Assembly (NCBI GenBank): GCA_964007475.1
Contig: OZ023274.1
Location: 23,642,043-23,706,042 of the forward strand
Direction: 5' to 3'
Length of the DNA stretch: 64,000 bases
From: Hybos culiciformis
Lineage: Eukaryota > Arthropoda > Insecta > Diptera > Hybotidae
Shown here piece after piece: positions 23,100-36,794 of the stretch. Every line of letters starts with the position of its first letter. Position 1 is the stretch's first letter. Below the pieces are notes generated by a model, which saw nothing but the letters and a program-made list of their open reading frames with translations, searched no databases and had not been told where the DNA came from. The position numbers and the translations under genes were made by a program.

Positions 23100-23197
23100 T
23101 AGGCTAGAAAACCATAGTTGTTAAGAAGCCTTAAGCTTAGTTCTAGAATAAATTAATTTTATACTGGGATTACTCATAAATAAATAAATAAATAAAT
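23100..23197 (+). mobile_element. Possible 3' end of a truncated retroposon with (AAAT)n tail
   Basis: A run of less AT-biased sequence (AGGCTAGAAAACCATAG ... TACTGGGATTACTC) ends in five ATAA/AATA repeats at 23176-23197, the layout of a 5'-truncated non-LTR element tail. No target duplication was identified and no coding part is present, so the call is tentative. Confidence 0.35.
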
Positions 23198-23205
23198 GTT
23201 ACTGT

Positions 23206-26200
23206 ATTGCTTTTAAATTGTGTTTTTTTTTTTTTGTTGAGAATTCTTAATTAAATTTTATTTTTCCCTAAATCATATTTTTAAGAGTGTCCTCTTAATG
23301 AATCCTTGACTTAGTAATTAAATAACAGAACAAAAAAATAATCGTCCCCATTATTGCTAACGAGAAGTGAAGAAAAATATATGGCAAAAAAAAGAAAGAA
23401 ACAAGACCATATAATTGCTTCTTAAATTCTTTATTTTTATTCCTTTAAGCTATTCAGATTTACTTCATAACGAAAAAAAAATCGCTACTATATAATACCA
23501 AACTTGTTCTATATATTATTATTTGGTATACACATACACTATAAAAAATATTTTATATATTCAGAAGCATAAAAATCAGCAGCATTGTAATAATTATTAG
23601 GAAGCAGGTAACCCATTAGTCAGTAATAAAAGTTATTTGGATGAGACAATTACATGTTATTTCTTTTTTTTTTTTTCATTTTTAACATTGAAATTAAAAG
23701 AAATTAAAAAAAAAAAGTTATCGAATAATTTTATCGGAGGCACACAGTATATATTATATAAAGTGGTAGCCATACTTGATGAATGGTTTATGAAAATTTG
23801 TTTGAATTGGGTAGGAAGGGATAATTGTTTATTATAAACCTTAACTTCGGTTGAGTAATAATATAGTGCTTCCCCAGATTTTTTAAAAAAGAGGGTAACG
23901 GAATCATCGAACATAGATACAAAATGTGGACTTCTCAATAATTAATCAGATGATCCTTTTAATTAAATGTTATAGTGAAAACAAATGAAAGGATTTTTAA
24001 GTCTCTTCACTCAGCCTTAGTGATTTTGATGTAAATTGTCTTGGCAGTGGAAAAAGAGGATATGATTTTGAAATATTAGAATTCACATAACATTAATGAA
24101 TTCACTTCTAAATCTCCCATCCTATACTATATGCCATTACTGTTCCTACGCAATAGTGAACCATACCTCTTCTTACATAATATGTCTAAAAATTGTATAT
24201 GGCTTTTATGGTGAATGGACTTTCTGCAAAATCATGGATTTAGGCAGCAAATGTTTAAAGTGCTCTAAATTTAGTGGTGAACAAATAGATACAGTTTTCA
24301 GGTTTAATGATTCAATATGTTGTCGGAATATCTATATAAAAAGTCTTTCACGATCAATAATTTTCTACATTTTCCTACAACGATTTTCGTTCTAATTGGA
24401 TAATAAAAACTCACATAGACAAAAAGCTTGAAGAAGGGTTTGAGAACATAAAGCTTTCTCTGTGCTCCCTAAAGAACATAAAAAATTTTACCAGTTTGAA
24501 ATAAATATTTTTTCCACATGTCCATTAAACAATCTTTGACTATCTCAACGTGTTTCAAAATATTTTATATGTAAATTAAAGGTACTTGAGACAAAATAAA
24601 TTAATTTTTATGTTAAATGATGTATTCTAATGAATAGTTTCATTTTGTATACCCGGTAATAAAAATAAAAAACCAAACACATAAACATAAAATAAAATAA
24701 TAAACATAAAATGTCAAATAAAAAAAGAAGGAAAAATAAACTTATGTGAAATAAAATTGTGTGCATGATTCATTCCAATTTCTGCGTAGTGTTTATTATT
24801 CACTGTTAAATTCTATTTGACATAAATTATTTATTAAAATAATCTTAATTTTATTTATTAAATATTAAGAGCCGATAGATAAGACAACTGTACATACGAC
24901 CATGAATGTATTCCAAAGTCGACATTTTTTCTTTAAAACTATTAGTTATAATAGCTGCTTTTGAAAATAATATGTAAAAGGATTTTAATCTTAGTTCGAA
25001 AGCTCGGCTTGCGAGACCTATAACACAATAAAATGTACCTACTATCAAGCAACAATATTATTTTTAGAAAGGAATTTAAATACATTTTTATCGAAGTTTT
25101 TAGTAAAAAAAGGTAAATATATAAATTTGGTTTGAATAATTCCTTAAATGGGATGAAAAGTGGCTCATGCAAAAAACTGCAAAATGCAAATTGCAATCTT
25201 TGTACTTGGTATTCAAAATTTACTACTACCCAAATGCAATGTTTTCTTTTTGTATGTTGCAATTTATAAAAATAATGTAAATTTTTTTTTTAAATTATAC
25301 ATCTGAATATATATTATATTTTATGATGAAAATTAAAAAAAAAAAAAAAAAATGTATATATAAATAAATAAAAAATTACAAGAACTTAAATGACTGCAAG
25401 TTAATAATTACACATCCTCTCCAAGTTTCATGTATGGTTCTTAGTAATCGTCTCTAACTTAACATTGCATTTGCAAAAACATTTTTTTTTTAAATATAAG
25501 TTTTTATGATAAATTAAAATAAAAAAAAATATATATATACCGTAGTTATACATAAAAATGAACATTGTATAGATAATAACTCTCTTTTTTTTTGTTGGTC
25601 TCAAAGAAAAAAGCATTAAAATTTAATAGAAAAAAATATTTTACATGTTTTTTTTTTCTATATTAATAAAATATAGAAAAATATTAAATATATTTTTAAA
25701 TTAAGTAAACGAGACATTATGCCATTTATGGCTTGTTCTAAATTATTATTTTTTCATAAGATGCTATATTAAAGTTTCCATGTATAAATATGTAAGACGA
25801 TTTTTAAACTTATTTTTTTCTTTTTGAGCGCCTGAAAACGTTCTATGGAAGAAGTGTAATGATATAGATTTAATTAAAATTATAATGATGGTTAACACCA
25901 AATTAGATAGATCATTAAATTGTGGTTTTCAAAAACAAATAGTATAGTGTAATTTATTATTTAGCAGAAAAAAATGATTGCACTCAGTTTAAAATCAAAA
26001 TTAAAGTGTCCAATATAAATCTCGCGAAATATTAAAAATCACTCGGGATAAGCCTTAAACATAACAATAGGACGAATAGTTTAATGTGAAATAAACTTTT
26101 AAAACAAATAAAAAATAAGGCTTCAAAATTCAAAATAATTGCTGTCATTATACTTTAACTATATACTGCAATAAAGACCAATATCTAAATCTTGTACATT

Positions 26201-27591
26201 TACCTCCGCTTAGATTTGGTCTTTAACATATTTGGATTCTTATAATATTAATCTTGTATTACAAATTTTTTTATTTCACCCTAAAAAAATTTAAGAAAAA
26301 ATGTTATGGGACCAAATATTCTCACTAGTACTAAATGTGAACAGTTTACTTGTGACCAATTACCAAAAATTGAGCAATTTGTCAACGAAAATAAAAAAAA
26401 ACAAAATCATTAAGACCAAAAAGGCTAAACGTTTCATCTCCTTGTATCAATCAAAAGCTATGATGAAGAATTTAATATTATGTACTTCAAAATCATATAC
26501 ATAACTAATACTTTTGTAGATTTAAATTTCAAATTGTCTTAAGTAAAACGCACAGTTTAAGGTCACCTTAAATAACATTTTTAGTGATTTGTTTGTTTGT
26601 TTTTTTTTTTCTTTTAATTTATTTAACTTAGTGAAGTAATTAATTAACTTATAACGCCAATAAATTAAGAAAGAAAAACAAAATTCAAACTTAAAGGATC
26701 ATAAAATTCAAATGAAATCAAAACCTTTTTTATATTTTTTTTATTTTTTACGAAACCAAAAATTTATTATATATCAAGAACAAAATTATATATATATGTA
26801 TGAATATAAAAAAAAATTTAACACTTTCTGTCAAATGATAATTTTATAACTTTTTATTTTTTTTTATTTTTTTCTTAAATTAATGGAACATTAATATACT
26901 CTGTGCAATAAATACCGTGGGTAAACGACACATTTACTAAATTTTATCATTTATTTAATAAAAAAAAAAAAAAACACATATTATAAATTTTTTGTTCTTA
27001 TCTTAGACATCCCATCTTTATGAACACAAAATATTTTGTTCTTCATTTTCAAATTTTATTTATGAAGGTGGTAAAAATTTATTTTGTTTTTTTTTTTACC
27101 TTACCTTTATGTGCTTAGAGATTTTTTGGTATATGGTACGGAGAGCAAAAAAAAAAAGAAATCAATCCGTATGATTTAAATTCGTTTAGTTTTTTTTTAT
27201 CTTTTTTTTAATTTACTTAAACATTTTTTTGATAAGTTTATTTTTGTAGATAAATTTTGATAGGTTTTTTTTTTATATTGAACGGTGACCATCCATACCT
27301 TATTTCGAAGAATAGTTCTATTTTTTTGTAGTTTTTTTAGTGACAATGCTTTCGGAAGAATGGATGTTGAGAAGGACTGTTTTTTTTTTTGAGCGATGAT
27401 GTTGAGAAGGACTGCCTTTAAAATTTTATTATAGTAAATACAGTGAAAATACTTTTAAAACAAAACTACTTTATTTTTGATCCTAATTTAAAAAAAATAT
27501 GTTTTTCATCGAGGTATAAATATGATGTTTTTTAAATGAATCTACAAATGTCTCAATTTAAAACACGATTACTAAAAACTACGTACAGACC
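23206..27591. other. 4.4 kb of AT-rich DNA, no gene seen
   Basis: The longest plus-strand frame that is not low-complexity is 24096-24395 (99 codons, cysteine- and serine-containing). I recognise no domain, and no start context or neighbouring exon supports it. Minus-strand frames at 24851-25262 are also unrecognised. Long A and T runs are frequent. A direct duplication of GATGTTGAGAAGGACTG lies at 27363-27379 and 27398-27414. Confidence 0.6.
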
Positions 27592-27593
27592 TA

Positions 27594-27966
27594 CACTGAA
27601 AAATAAAAACGATGCAGAATTAGCTATATAATATAGCAGAAAGGTTATAGCTAAACCTGCGTTATTTTCTGTCAATATTGACTCAAATTGTTGCAATTAT
27701 TATTAATAACTCATCCAAAAATGTATGTCAATTAAATTGTAGCAAAATTTCCTGGACTAAAATTATAATTTTCACTGTTTCTGACATGACATGAGTTTCT
27801 GACATTTTATGACAAATATTTGCTATAATCGTATGAACTGATATATTAAAAAAGTAAAAGTTCGAGCTATTTCTCCTTGCTATGATAAATAGCTAATCTT
27901 ACTATGTATATAATCCACTAGTTCGATTTGACCTATTTGCCTATCAGTCGATGTATTTTTATAGTG
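27594..27966 (+). mobile_element. CACTGAAAAA MITE family, copy 4
   Basis: The copy starts CACTGAAAAATAAAAACG directly after TA (27592-27593). It shares GAATTAGCTATA, GTTATTTTCTGTCAATAT, AACTCATCC, AATTGTAGCAAAATTTCC, ATATATTAAAA, CCTTGCTATGATAAATAGC and CCACTAGTTCGATTTGA with other copies. The end reads TATAGTG, near TA again. TA at both ends supports a TA target duplication. Confidence 0.78.
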
Positions 27967-30900
27967 TGTAGTTATTATTAATATCTTTAATTAAATGATG
28001 GTAATAATACTTTTTTTTTTGTTCAATCTCAATTTAAAATTTGAAAATATGATCACCTTATCGCTATGTAAGGGATTTCTATGACTAATTCAATACATAA
28101 TTTCATAATCATAAAAATATAAATAAACATTAAATATTTAACCACAAACGAAAAAACGAAAAACAAAAAAAAAAGGTCTTTAGTTCAATTATTATATATT
28201 TTTTTCCATAAACATTATTTGCAATATAAGCAATTATTTTGACAGATATTGAAAATGTATGTTACATTAAGTCTTATTATATATTTTATTTTAGCAGAAC
28301 ACATAAAATTCTGTGGTCATAAAATGAATGACTAACAAGTAAAATATGTCTTAAATCATAAATCTTTCTCTATTAATGCTTAAAAAGTTTCATATAAAAA
28401 ACAAAGATTGAAAATAACTTATTATATAATTATGCCACTGAAACGTTTAAACTCAAAATGCTAACCTAAATATAATACGAACATTGTTAAAATAACTTTC
28501 ATCTTTCCGACCGTGTGCCTTAAAATTGGTTATCTATCACTTTAATCCCAACATCGATTGAAACTTAGAAATCTTCAAGCTCTTCATACGTTCCAAAATT
28601 ATTTTGTTAAATTCTATTAGATATTCATTTTAACGCATAATCTATAGTTAGTTCGCTTTAATAACCAAAAATCCGAAAACCCTGATTTTGGCCAGTTTGT
28701 ATTCAATTTTAGTATTAAAAGTCTTTTGATCTTTTGGACATTAAAAATTACAGAATGCAATTTCTTACTTTAATGCATAGATATTTTTAGAATGAAAAAT
28801 TATTCATAATTTAACATGAAATTTATATACTTGTTAAACAAAATTTTCCTTTGTACAACAATACACTTTTATTATATATTTATATAGCTGACAACAAGTC
28901 ATGGAAAAACACATGAAATAATAATGAAATTACAATTTTAATAAGAAAGAAGAAAAAAAATAATAAAAAAATAATAATAATAATAATTATTTTCCATATA
29001 TACCAATTATTTGCAGAACAATCAATAATTTTTGAATGTATATCTACTTTAATTTAAGTATGAGACACTTTGTGACAGTAAAATAATTTATGTTACCAAA
29101 TCTTGAAATTTTTATTTTATTTATTTTTATGGTTAGTTCACACCTTCAAAATATTAATTTTTATTATAATATAAGAAAATTAAAGAGTTTTTTTTTTGTT
29201 TTTATTTATTTACACTTACATTTGTTATATGGAAAGGTCAATACAGAGTGCTTATTTACAATAAATTTTTTTTTTTTTTCAAAACCGTGTAATTTTTATT
29301 TTATTGTAAAATTTATTTATGACAAAGGGGAATTTTGTCGTTAATTGAATTATAGCGAAGAAAACAATGATTCAAATTCAATTCAAGATTCAAAGTTATA
29401 TTTAACTTTAATTACCCCGACAACCCCGAGACTTTGTTTAGAGGTAACTAAGAGAATCTTTGTAGTGCAAGAACTGGTTCAGATCACTCAACAGTTTTTT
29501 TATTTATTTATTTATTTAATTCCCTTAAAACAATTTCCCAAATAACCAATTTCCCTAAAATAGTTTTCGCAAAATTAAATTCTCTAATGAGCAATTACCT
29601 TAATGATCAATTTTCCTAATCTTAGTCTTGTTACTTTTTATTTAAATTTGGTTCACAAGATATTCTAGTTATCAGTTTTAACTTATATTACTTTCTATCT
29701 AAGAGTTTGATACCTTCATTCAAAAGTTGTTAATCTATGAAAGCTAATTTTTAAAGTAGATAATGAACTTTTGTCTGTGCCCCATACATGGAAATAATAT
29801 TATTTGAATAAAACTTAATAACAAAAGTTTAAAGCCACTTTTCAAAGAAATCGTATAGGTATACATAAATTGAATAAAAAATGTCAACTTTATTGCTGCT
29901 GCACTTAGAAATTTATTAATCGAAAAACTACATAATTTTCCAATACTATATTTTTTTTATACTTTATATTTTCCCATAAATTTTTATTCTCTTAATCTAA
30001 ATAATAATAATAATAAAAAAAAAATTAATAATAATAAATTATCAGGTTAAGGTTATATTTATTGAAATCAGCAATTTAATATGAATATTATTTACACACA
30101 CACATTTTAAATGTATATCTATATACCTACTTATAAAAGATACATACTATTTATATGAATAAAAATCAATTAAATTCTCTAATCTAAACCAAAACGTACA
30201 TAAAACGTAAAGAAAAAAGTTTTTCTTTTTAGATTTTTAATTATAAATTAACCTTGACTTTAGTTGAACAATAAAGAAAAAAAAAAAAATAAAAAATTAA
30301 AAAATTTTTCCTCTTCAATTATAATTGTTTTAATTCCTTAAGCGAAATAATTTTTCCGAATGAAAAAAAAAATATATATATAAATAAATAAATAAAAATT
30401 GGAATTGGAATTTTCAAAGTAGTTCAATGAATTTTTTTTATATTACATATTTACTGACCGAGATAATATAAGAGTAAAATAATTATAAGTTCTGTGTAGA
30501 ATGTGGAAAAAAATAAGAAAAGAAGAAAATGTTCAAATAATAAATTAATCAATCGTATTTTAAAACTTTTATATTGATTTTATTTTATTTCATTGATTCC
30601 AGGGTATTGATTCAATTTTCGGTCATGATTTGATAAAAAATAACATTATTAACTTCTCTTTTAATTAAGTTTTTGTTTTATTGATCAGTGAACTTTTTAC
30701 AAAAAATTTAACCCAAAAATCTAATTTTTGTTAATATGATAATATCTGTAACGTTACCAGTTAACGTTACGATTCTTAAATTGGAAATTCTTAAATTTGA
30801 ACTTTTCGCAGCTACAGTTTAGTTGCTTAAATTTTTAAATTGCATATGCCCGAGTTTTAGCTAGTGTGCTTCTTTTCTGTGGTTGCTAGTCTACGCCGGA

Positions 30901-32264
30901 CGGGTAATGTAGTTTTTCAAGGCTCAATTTTTGAACCCTTTTTATTCCATTTAAATTAAGTAATCGGCGGCTTGTCGAGTAACATTCAAAATTAGAGCCG
31001 ATGGTCATCATGGATAATATAGCTTACTGGATTTCAGTTTATTATACTAAAAATCATAACAAAAAAAATTGTAAGTCTAATAAAAGCTTTAATTTGGCAT
31101 TATTATTATGAGTAAGAGAGACTACTTTTAGTTTCAATACTTACATGGGCTACCAAGCTGATGTTTTCGTCCTTTTGTCACTAAAATAAGCTTTAAGAAA
31201 ATGTACCATCAAAATATAATGAATTAATTTTTTCAGCTTACAATTTTTTTTATGACAATATTTTCTCTAACAATCACTAATTTAATTAACATTTTCATAA
31301 TTTTCCATATTTTCGCAAAAAAAAATAATAAACTTTTTTCACCTACATACGACTTTATATAAAACTGATGCGCGGTGGTAGAAAGAAAAATAAATAAATA
31401 AATAAATTGCCTAAACAAAATATACTTCATTGCTAATATAATTTTGCCAGAGTTATTATTTAATTAATTCATCTCTTTATTTTTGTGTGTTTTTTTTTTT
31501 ACTCGAAATGAATATCATTATGAATGGCATAATTTTATTATGAAACGGAAAAAAAAATGAGGTCGTAGCTTAAGGCTGTTTATTTTATTTTCAGTTCTTT
31601 TTTTTGTTCCTGAGCTTAAAAGATTTTATCTTTATCGTAATAATAATAATAATCAGAAAAAAAAAAATAAAAAAAAATAAATGAAAACAAAAGCTATTTA
31701 ATAATTTTCCTATCTCTTTAAGGCCAGGCAGGCACAGTCAGAGAAATAAGTTGAAAAAGTAAAGAAAAATAAGTAAAAAAAAACAAAAAAAAAAACAAAA
31801 GAATTGTTGGCGGAGGAAAAAATCAACAACGGAGAAATAAAAGAAAATTTCTAGATTAAAGTTTTCTCGAATAATAAATGAAATATAAATATAAATTTAA
31901 AGGTCATGGATAATTTTAAATTAGAATTCAATAAATAGGTTTAAAAATACAGGAATTTTTTAATTATCAAATCTTGATATGTGTTAAAATTGAACAAAAT
32001 TTTTAAAACTTTTCCAAGATAAAAATTTTGCTTGAGAATTTTAAAATTCTTTTTCTTTGTACATAATAATTTTTATCAATTATAAATCCAAACGTAAGCA
32101 TTTTTCGAGCTTCCTTTTACGTACAAAATACCTCACACGTTTTATCGTTTCCTGTGTATGTTGCAATCATAAAAATTTATTTTTTTTGTGCTGAAGTTTA
32201 CTGTTTTGACGAATAATTTGGATTTATAATTGATAGAAAGTGTTATTTTTTGGCGATTGCATTT
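27967..32264. other. 4.3 kb of AT-rich DNA, no gene seen
   Basis: Contains (AAT)n runs near 28965-28990, 30000 and 31641 and (AAAT)n near 30383 and 31391. A palindromic GTAACGTTACCAGTTAACG word lies near 30749, and a less AT-rich patch at 30840-30960 (GTCTACGCCGGACGGG) has no recognised identity. Open frames at 29090-29344 and 29345-29545 are low-complexity or unrecognised. Confidence 0.62.
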
Positions 32265-32269
32265 TTAAA

Positions 32270-32690
32270 TCTCTTTGTGTTCGGTCGCATTAATCGTGTG
32301 TAGTGTTAAACAAATCCTATTGTAAATTTAAACCTTGTACAGTTCGGTCGTAATCTTAAAACTATAGTATAAACAATTAAACATTCACTATGTATCCATG
32401 TCATATAAAATTTTTCATCAGAGCAATTTATACTTGTAAATTTTTCTTGTGTTCGGTCGAATTACTGATCATTTTGAAAAATTTCAAAACTTAAACAAAA
32501 CCATAAAGCTTAAGTGAAAACCAAAACATAAAAAATTGTACGAAATTTGTAAATTTGTGTTCAGTCGAATTAATTATCATTGTGAAAAATTCAAAACTTA
32601 ATTTGCTAAACAAAACCATAAAATTTAAGGGAAAGCTAATACACCAAAAATATTGTCCGAAATTTATTCAGAAAAATTTAGAAATCACAA
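32270..32690 (+). repeat. Diverged tandem repeat with four TTCRGTCG words
   Basis: The octamer TTCGGTCG or TTCAGTCG recurs at 32280, 32343, 32452 and 32560, usually after GTG. The last two lie in clear tandem units of 108 bp sharing TCGAATTA, TGATCATT/TTATCATTGTG, GAAAAATTTCAAAACTTAA, AAACAAAACCATAAA and CGAAATTT blocks. The first two units are more diverged. TCAGTCG resembles the arthropod initiator element (TCAGT), so the array could be a repeated transcription-start region, but no downstream gene is seen. Confidence 0.7.
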
Positions 32691-33070
32691 AATAAACATT
32701 TATTAATTTTGATTCAAACTCAAATTGTATTTAACGTAAAAATTTTAGTTAATCATAAATTTATAATTAATGTTATTTAAGTATAAATAAATGTAAATGT
32801 TGGAAAAATTAACGAACATCTTTTCTTCACAGAAAAAAATTTGCTCGTACTCATTACGTCAAAAAAGTTCGTTAATGACATTCTCGTAAACATAACGAAA
32901 AATAATGAATAATTACGTTTTTGTAACGTAAATTTCGTTTATTTTCTTATTACGAACATTTTTTTCATTTTTAGTACTCGTTAAAAAAGTTCGTTATCGT
33001 TAAATACGGGAAACAAAAATTTCAATCCATACAGAACTTATATTTTCCATTTTACACATTGCCGTAAATG

Positions 33071-33137
33071 TAGTTCATAGCTCAGTGGCAGAGTTGATGG
33101 ATTGCAATGTTTAGGACAGTGGTTCGAAGCTACAAGC
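33071..33137 (+). repeat. tRNA-like module (SINE-like head)
   Basis: The stretch contains a good RNA polymerase III A box, TAGCTCAGTGGCAGAG (33078-33093), and 28 bases later a B box, GGTTCGAAGC (33121-33130). The D-arm and T-arm can pair (GCTC/GAGT and GTGG/CTAC), but I cannot draw a sound anticodon or acceptor stem, so it is not a functional tRNA. An A-rich tail follows directly, as in a tRNA-derived retroposon with almost no body. Confidence 0.6.
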
Positions 33138-33140
33138 GGG

Positions 33141-33405
33141 CATAAAAAAAATTATTAAAAAAAAAATTAAATAAAAAAATTTAAAAAATAAATAAAAAAA
33201 ATAGAAACATAAATAAAAAAAATTAATAAATAAAAAAAATTAATAAATAAAAAAAAATAAATAAAATAAAAAAAATAAATAAAAAAATAAAAAAAATAAA
33301 AAAAAAAATCAAAAAAATAAAAAAAATAAAAATAAAAAAATAAATAAATAAATAAATAAAAAAAAAATAAATAAAAAATTAAATAAATAATAAAAAAAAA
33401 TGTTG
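33141..33405 (+). repeat. A-rich (AAATA)n tract, about 260 bp
   Basis: Nearly pure A/T sequence made of AAATAAATAAAA-type units on one strand, with almost no C or G. It directly follows the tRNA-like module and looks like an expanded retroposon tail. Confidence 0.85.
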
Positions 33406-33809
33406 TCTAGTAAATTTTTTTTTTCGTATTTGCGGTGTTTTTGCTGAAGAATTTGAAAGGTTTTTGGTTTTGGGGTATAACGAACTTTTTTAACGAACTA
33501 CGAGCTTTTTTCAACGAAATGTTCGTTGTAGCCAAAATAACGAATTTTTCGTTGATTTTAACGAATTATTTAGTTATTAGTACGAGCAAATTTTTTTCTG
33601 TGTTTTATCCACATTTAATCAATGATACACGATTCCAAAAAGCTTGAATCGTGTCTATAAATTAACAATATGAGTTCAAGGAGACTTAAATCTACAAATT
33701 TGGGGGGCTTACATTATAATGGATATGGGGTCAAATCTACAACAAACCCCTAATTCGTGATTCTTAAATATCTAAATACTCTTTTCTGTAACTACGTCAT
33801 AAATCTATA

Positions 33810-34035
33810 CACTGAAAAAACAAATCGAACTATAGTGAATGGCGTTATGAAAATTTGGTGTTTTGTCATATCTGTTCCTACAATTATAGCAATATTTTTC
33901 ATTAAAATTTCAGAAAAAATATTTTTTGTTATTTATTTTTCGTTCGAAAAAAAAATAAAAATTATAATTTTCAAGTAATCAATTTTGCTACAATTTAATT
34001 TGCTATATATTTTTGGGTGGGTTATTATGTATACA
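33810..34035 (-). mobile_element. CACTGAAAAA MITE family, partial copy 5, inverted
   Basis: This copy runs opposite to the one at 14272. It starts CACTGAAAAAACAAATCG after TA and shows AATCGAACTATAGTGAAT, TGTCATATCTGTTC, TTTTTTGTTATTTATTTTTC, ATAATTTTCAAGTA, TTGCTACAATTTAATTTGC and TGGGTGGGTTATTATGTATA, matching the complement of other copies. The last 100 bp or so of the family is missing. Confidence 0.75.
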
Positions 34036-36794
34036 TTAAAATACTATTAAACAAATTTTCGAAAGACCTCCTCAATTTGACTAAATTCCTTTACTAAATT
34101 TCTAACTCTAAAATATATTTTTTGTAATAACCCGTAGGTTATTAATCGTTTTAAATTTAGAGATTTCTTTCGATTTCAAAATTTTTAATTTTTGTAACTT
34201 CGTCACATTTTTATAATGGAAAAAAAAATAAGATTATGTAAATTTTATCATTTTGAAACTCTTTTAGTACATTTATGATTATTATTTTTTATTAATGTCC
34301 CTTTTTTACAAAGAAAATAAATTTTGGACATAATTTTACAAAATATTAACAAAATCAACTTATTGATATAGTTTTAACTTTAAACCTAAAATTATATATT
34401 TATTTCATAGCTCCATAAAAAAAATAAACATACAAAATCTTGGGTACTACATCATTTTAGGTGTAATTACGCCTACTAGATATAGAATTATATATACTTC
34501 AGTTCATTCTTAGTGTAAATATTATGTTTAAGGAAATAAATTATTCACATAATATTATACCTACATGTATACGCAAATTTACCATCATCTTAAAATATAA
34601 ACATTTAACAATTTTTTCAAAATTTTTTTAACATTAAATTGTACCATTTTTTTCATATCAATTTTATAATTTAAAATGTAGGCACCTTATGTTTTATTAA
34701 CTTTTTTTTCTTGTATATTATTAAAATGTAACCAGACAATAATCCGAGTTGATTTCCTTGTACAGAGTTACATATTATACAAAAATATAAAAATCAATAA
34801 ATTTAAAATCTGTTAAAAACTTTAATAGAAGAAATAAAAAATTATTTAACAGAAAAAAAAATCGACAGAAAATTTGTTGCAGTAAGTATAGATAACTCAG
34901 TAGTAAAAAAAACCAATATTTATTTTTGTACACAAAATCTGCAAAAACTTTACAGATTAATAGAGGGGAATTAAATTATGTATATTAAAAAATTTCCAAT
35001 AACGTAAAACTGTATAAAATGTAAAATGGAAAGAGAAATTGCTTCATGCGATAATTTTGTATCATCTGTAAAATTGTCATTTCTTTGTATATAATTATAA
35101 CATTATTTATTATTTAGCCCAAAGATTAATACTATCGAAAAATTAAATATGAAGATCCTGACAAATAGTTTGTTGTTTTCAAAAAGTTGAAAAATAAATC
35201 AAATAATAAGTTTAATTATTGTTTTTATTTAAATACTATGTATATATAATATGTAATATTTGTATATTATAGTTTAACGTTTGAATGGCAAGTAAGATTA
35301 AAAGCAATTTGAGAAAAACATCGCCACATATTTACATACATACATAAGATATATCAAACGACATTAGAATCAAACGACATTAGTGTAAAAGTTTCAAAAT
35401 GTTGAATTTTAAAGTAAATTCTTTCATTGAGTGCTTAATCCACCAAGCCGCGTCACAAACTCCAATAAATGATAATTATTGGCTAACGAAAAATTAGTAG
35501 GATTTTTTACAGATGTGAATGAATATCACTATACTTTTAGTTTTATATATGATCAAAAATAAGGAAAAAAATATTAGTTTTCAAAAGTTATAAATTTAAA
35601 TTTTAACAATTATTTATACAATTATACATTATTTATAGAATTATTTATACAATTATACATTATGAGACCATCATTGTATTTTCAAAAATTTGAATTCTTA
35701 CACTGTGTATAAAGTAGATGGTTTACATGTTTGTTCTTATTCTTAAAATATTTGTAAAGGATTATTAGGATAATAATAAATGTAAACAAAAAACGTACGA
35801 TTTATTTTTGACAAGAGTAATTTGGTGGTTAAATTTATTAATAGACGATTTTTTTACCATTTCTTTTTATTATATTACTTTAAACAGCCATCTGCATACG
35901 CGTCTCGTTTATCAAAATAAAATTATCATTTTTCACAAACATAAAAACTGTACCTAGCAAAATAAATAGTACCAATATTGGCACACACAAAAAATAAAAA
36001 AATTGTGATATATTTTGTCATAAATTATAATATTTTTTGAACAAACAAAAAGGATATTTATAATATATAAAAAAAAATCTTATTGCAATAAATATTTTCA
36101 ATATTTGAAATATGATTTCAATCTTTCCCAAGAGGCCCATAAATATAAAATCCATATATAAAAAAATTAGAAATATTTTATTTAAATGGCCAAAAAAATA
36201 AATTTATAAAAATAAAAAAAATAAAAATATTTATTATTTTTCAAGGTAAATTTTATCCCTTTTTTTCTGTTTTACAATAATTTAGAAAGAAAAAAAACTA
36301 TCTTTGATTTAAAATTTTCGCCCAATACCGAGCCCTATTACCTAACTCAGAGATTAGACTGGATAGTAAACTGTGCGGATAGTATGTGTATGTGTTTTTT
36401 ATCTGTGTTTGTAAGAAGATAGTTGATTGAGTGTCTTTTTACTATCCTGATTTTAATCAAAATTTTTATCATGTTTTAATTTTTTTGTATTAAATTTTTT
36501 TGTTTTTTTTTAATATAGTGATAAAAAAAAAACAAGGCATACAATTTGTTATTTTGCATGTAAAAGTAAAAAAAAATATATTTTTTCTTTTTTTCTGAGT
36601 CTGACTATCCAGTCAACTATCTTCTCAATTGCCTTGATTTAAATCCTGCCAGTAGAGAAGATCGTAAATTCACAATGAATAAAATAATAAAATTACACCA
36701 ATACATTGAAGTGAAGATAGTAAAAAAATTAAGTCTAACCCCCAAGTAAGAATACATTTTTTAAGAAAAAAAATTTATATTGCATAAAAGCTAA
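34036..36794. other. AT-rich DNA, no gene seen
   Basis: No gene recognised. Near 36350 and 36605 the word GACTGGATAGT occurs in opposite orientations with AAGATAGTTGA words nearby, possibly a decayed MITE, but ends and duplication could not be fixed. A short direct repeat of CAAACGACATTAG lies near 35355-35382. Confidence 0.6.

Larger units (their letters stand above)
32828..33602. mobile_element. TIR element with CACAGAAAAAAATTTGCTCG ends
   Basis: The left end CACAGAAAAAAATTTGCTCG plus TACT is matched as an inverted repeat at the right end. Inside, both arms carry words such as TAACGAA, GTTCGTTA and AACGAAAA in opposite orientation. No clear target duplication was found. The 775-bp body holds a tRNA-like module with a long A-rich tail and no transposase frame. 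Class unknown. Confidence 0.75.

Noticed and set aside
24096..24395. 99-codon frame with several cysteines
   Set aside because: No recognised motif, no splice or promoter context, and composition no different from its surroundings. Kept only as a note.
33071..33137. Functional tRNA gene
   Set aside because: A and B boxes are good, but acceptor and anticodon stems do not form and an A-rich tail follows, so a retroposed tRNA-like module is more likely.
36350..36640. MITE with GACTGGATAGT inverted words
   Set aside because: The words are inverted copies but the surrounding sequence does not pair well and no ends could be fixed.
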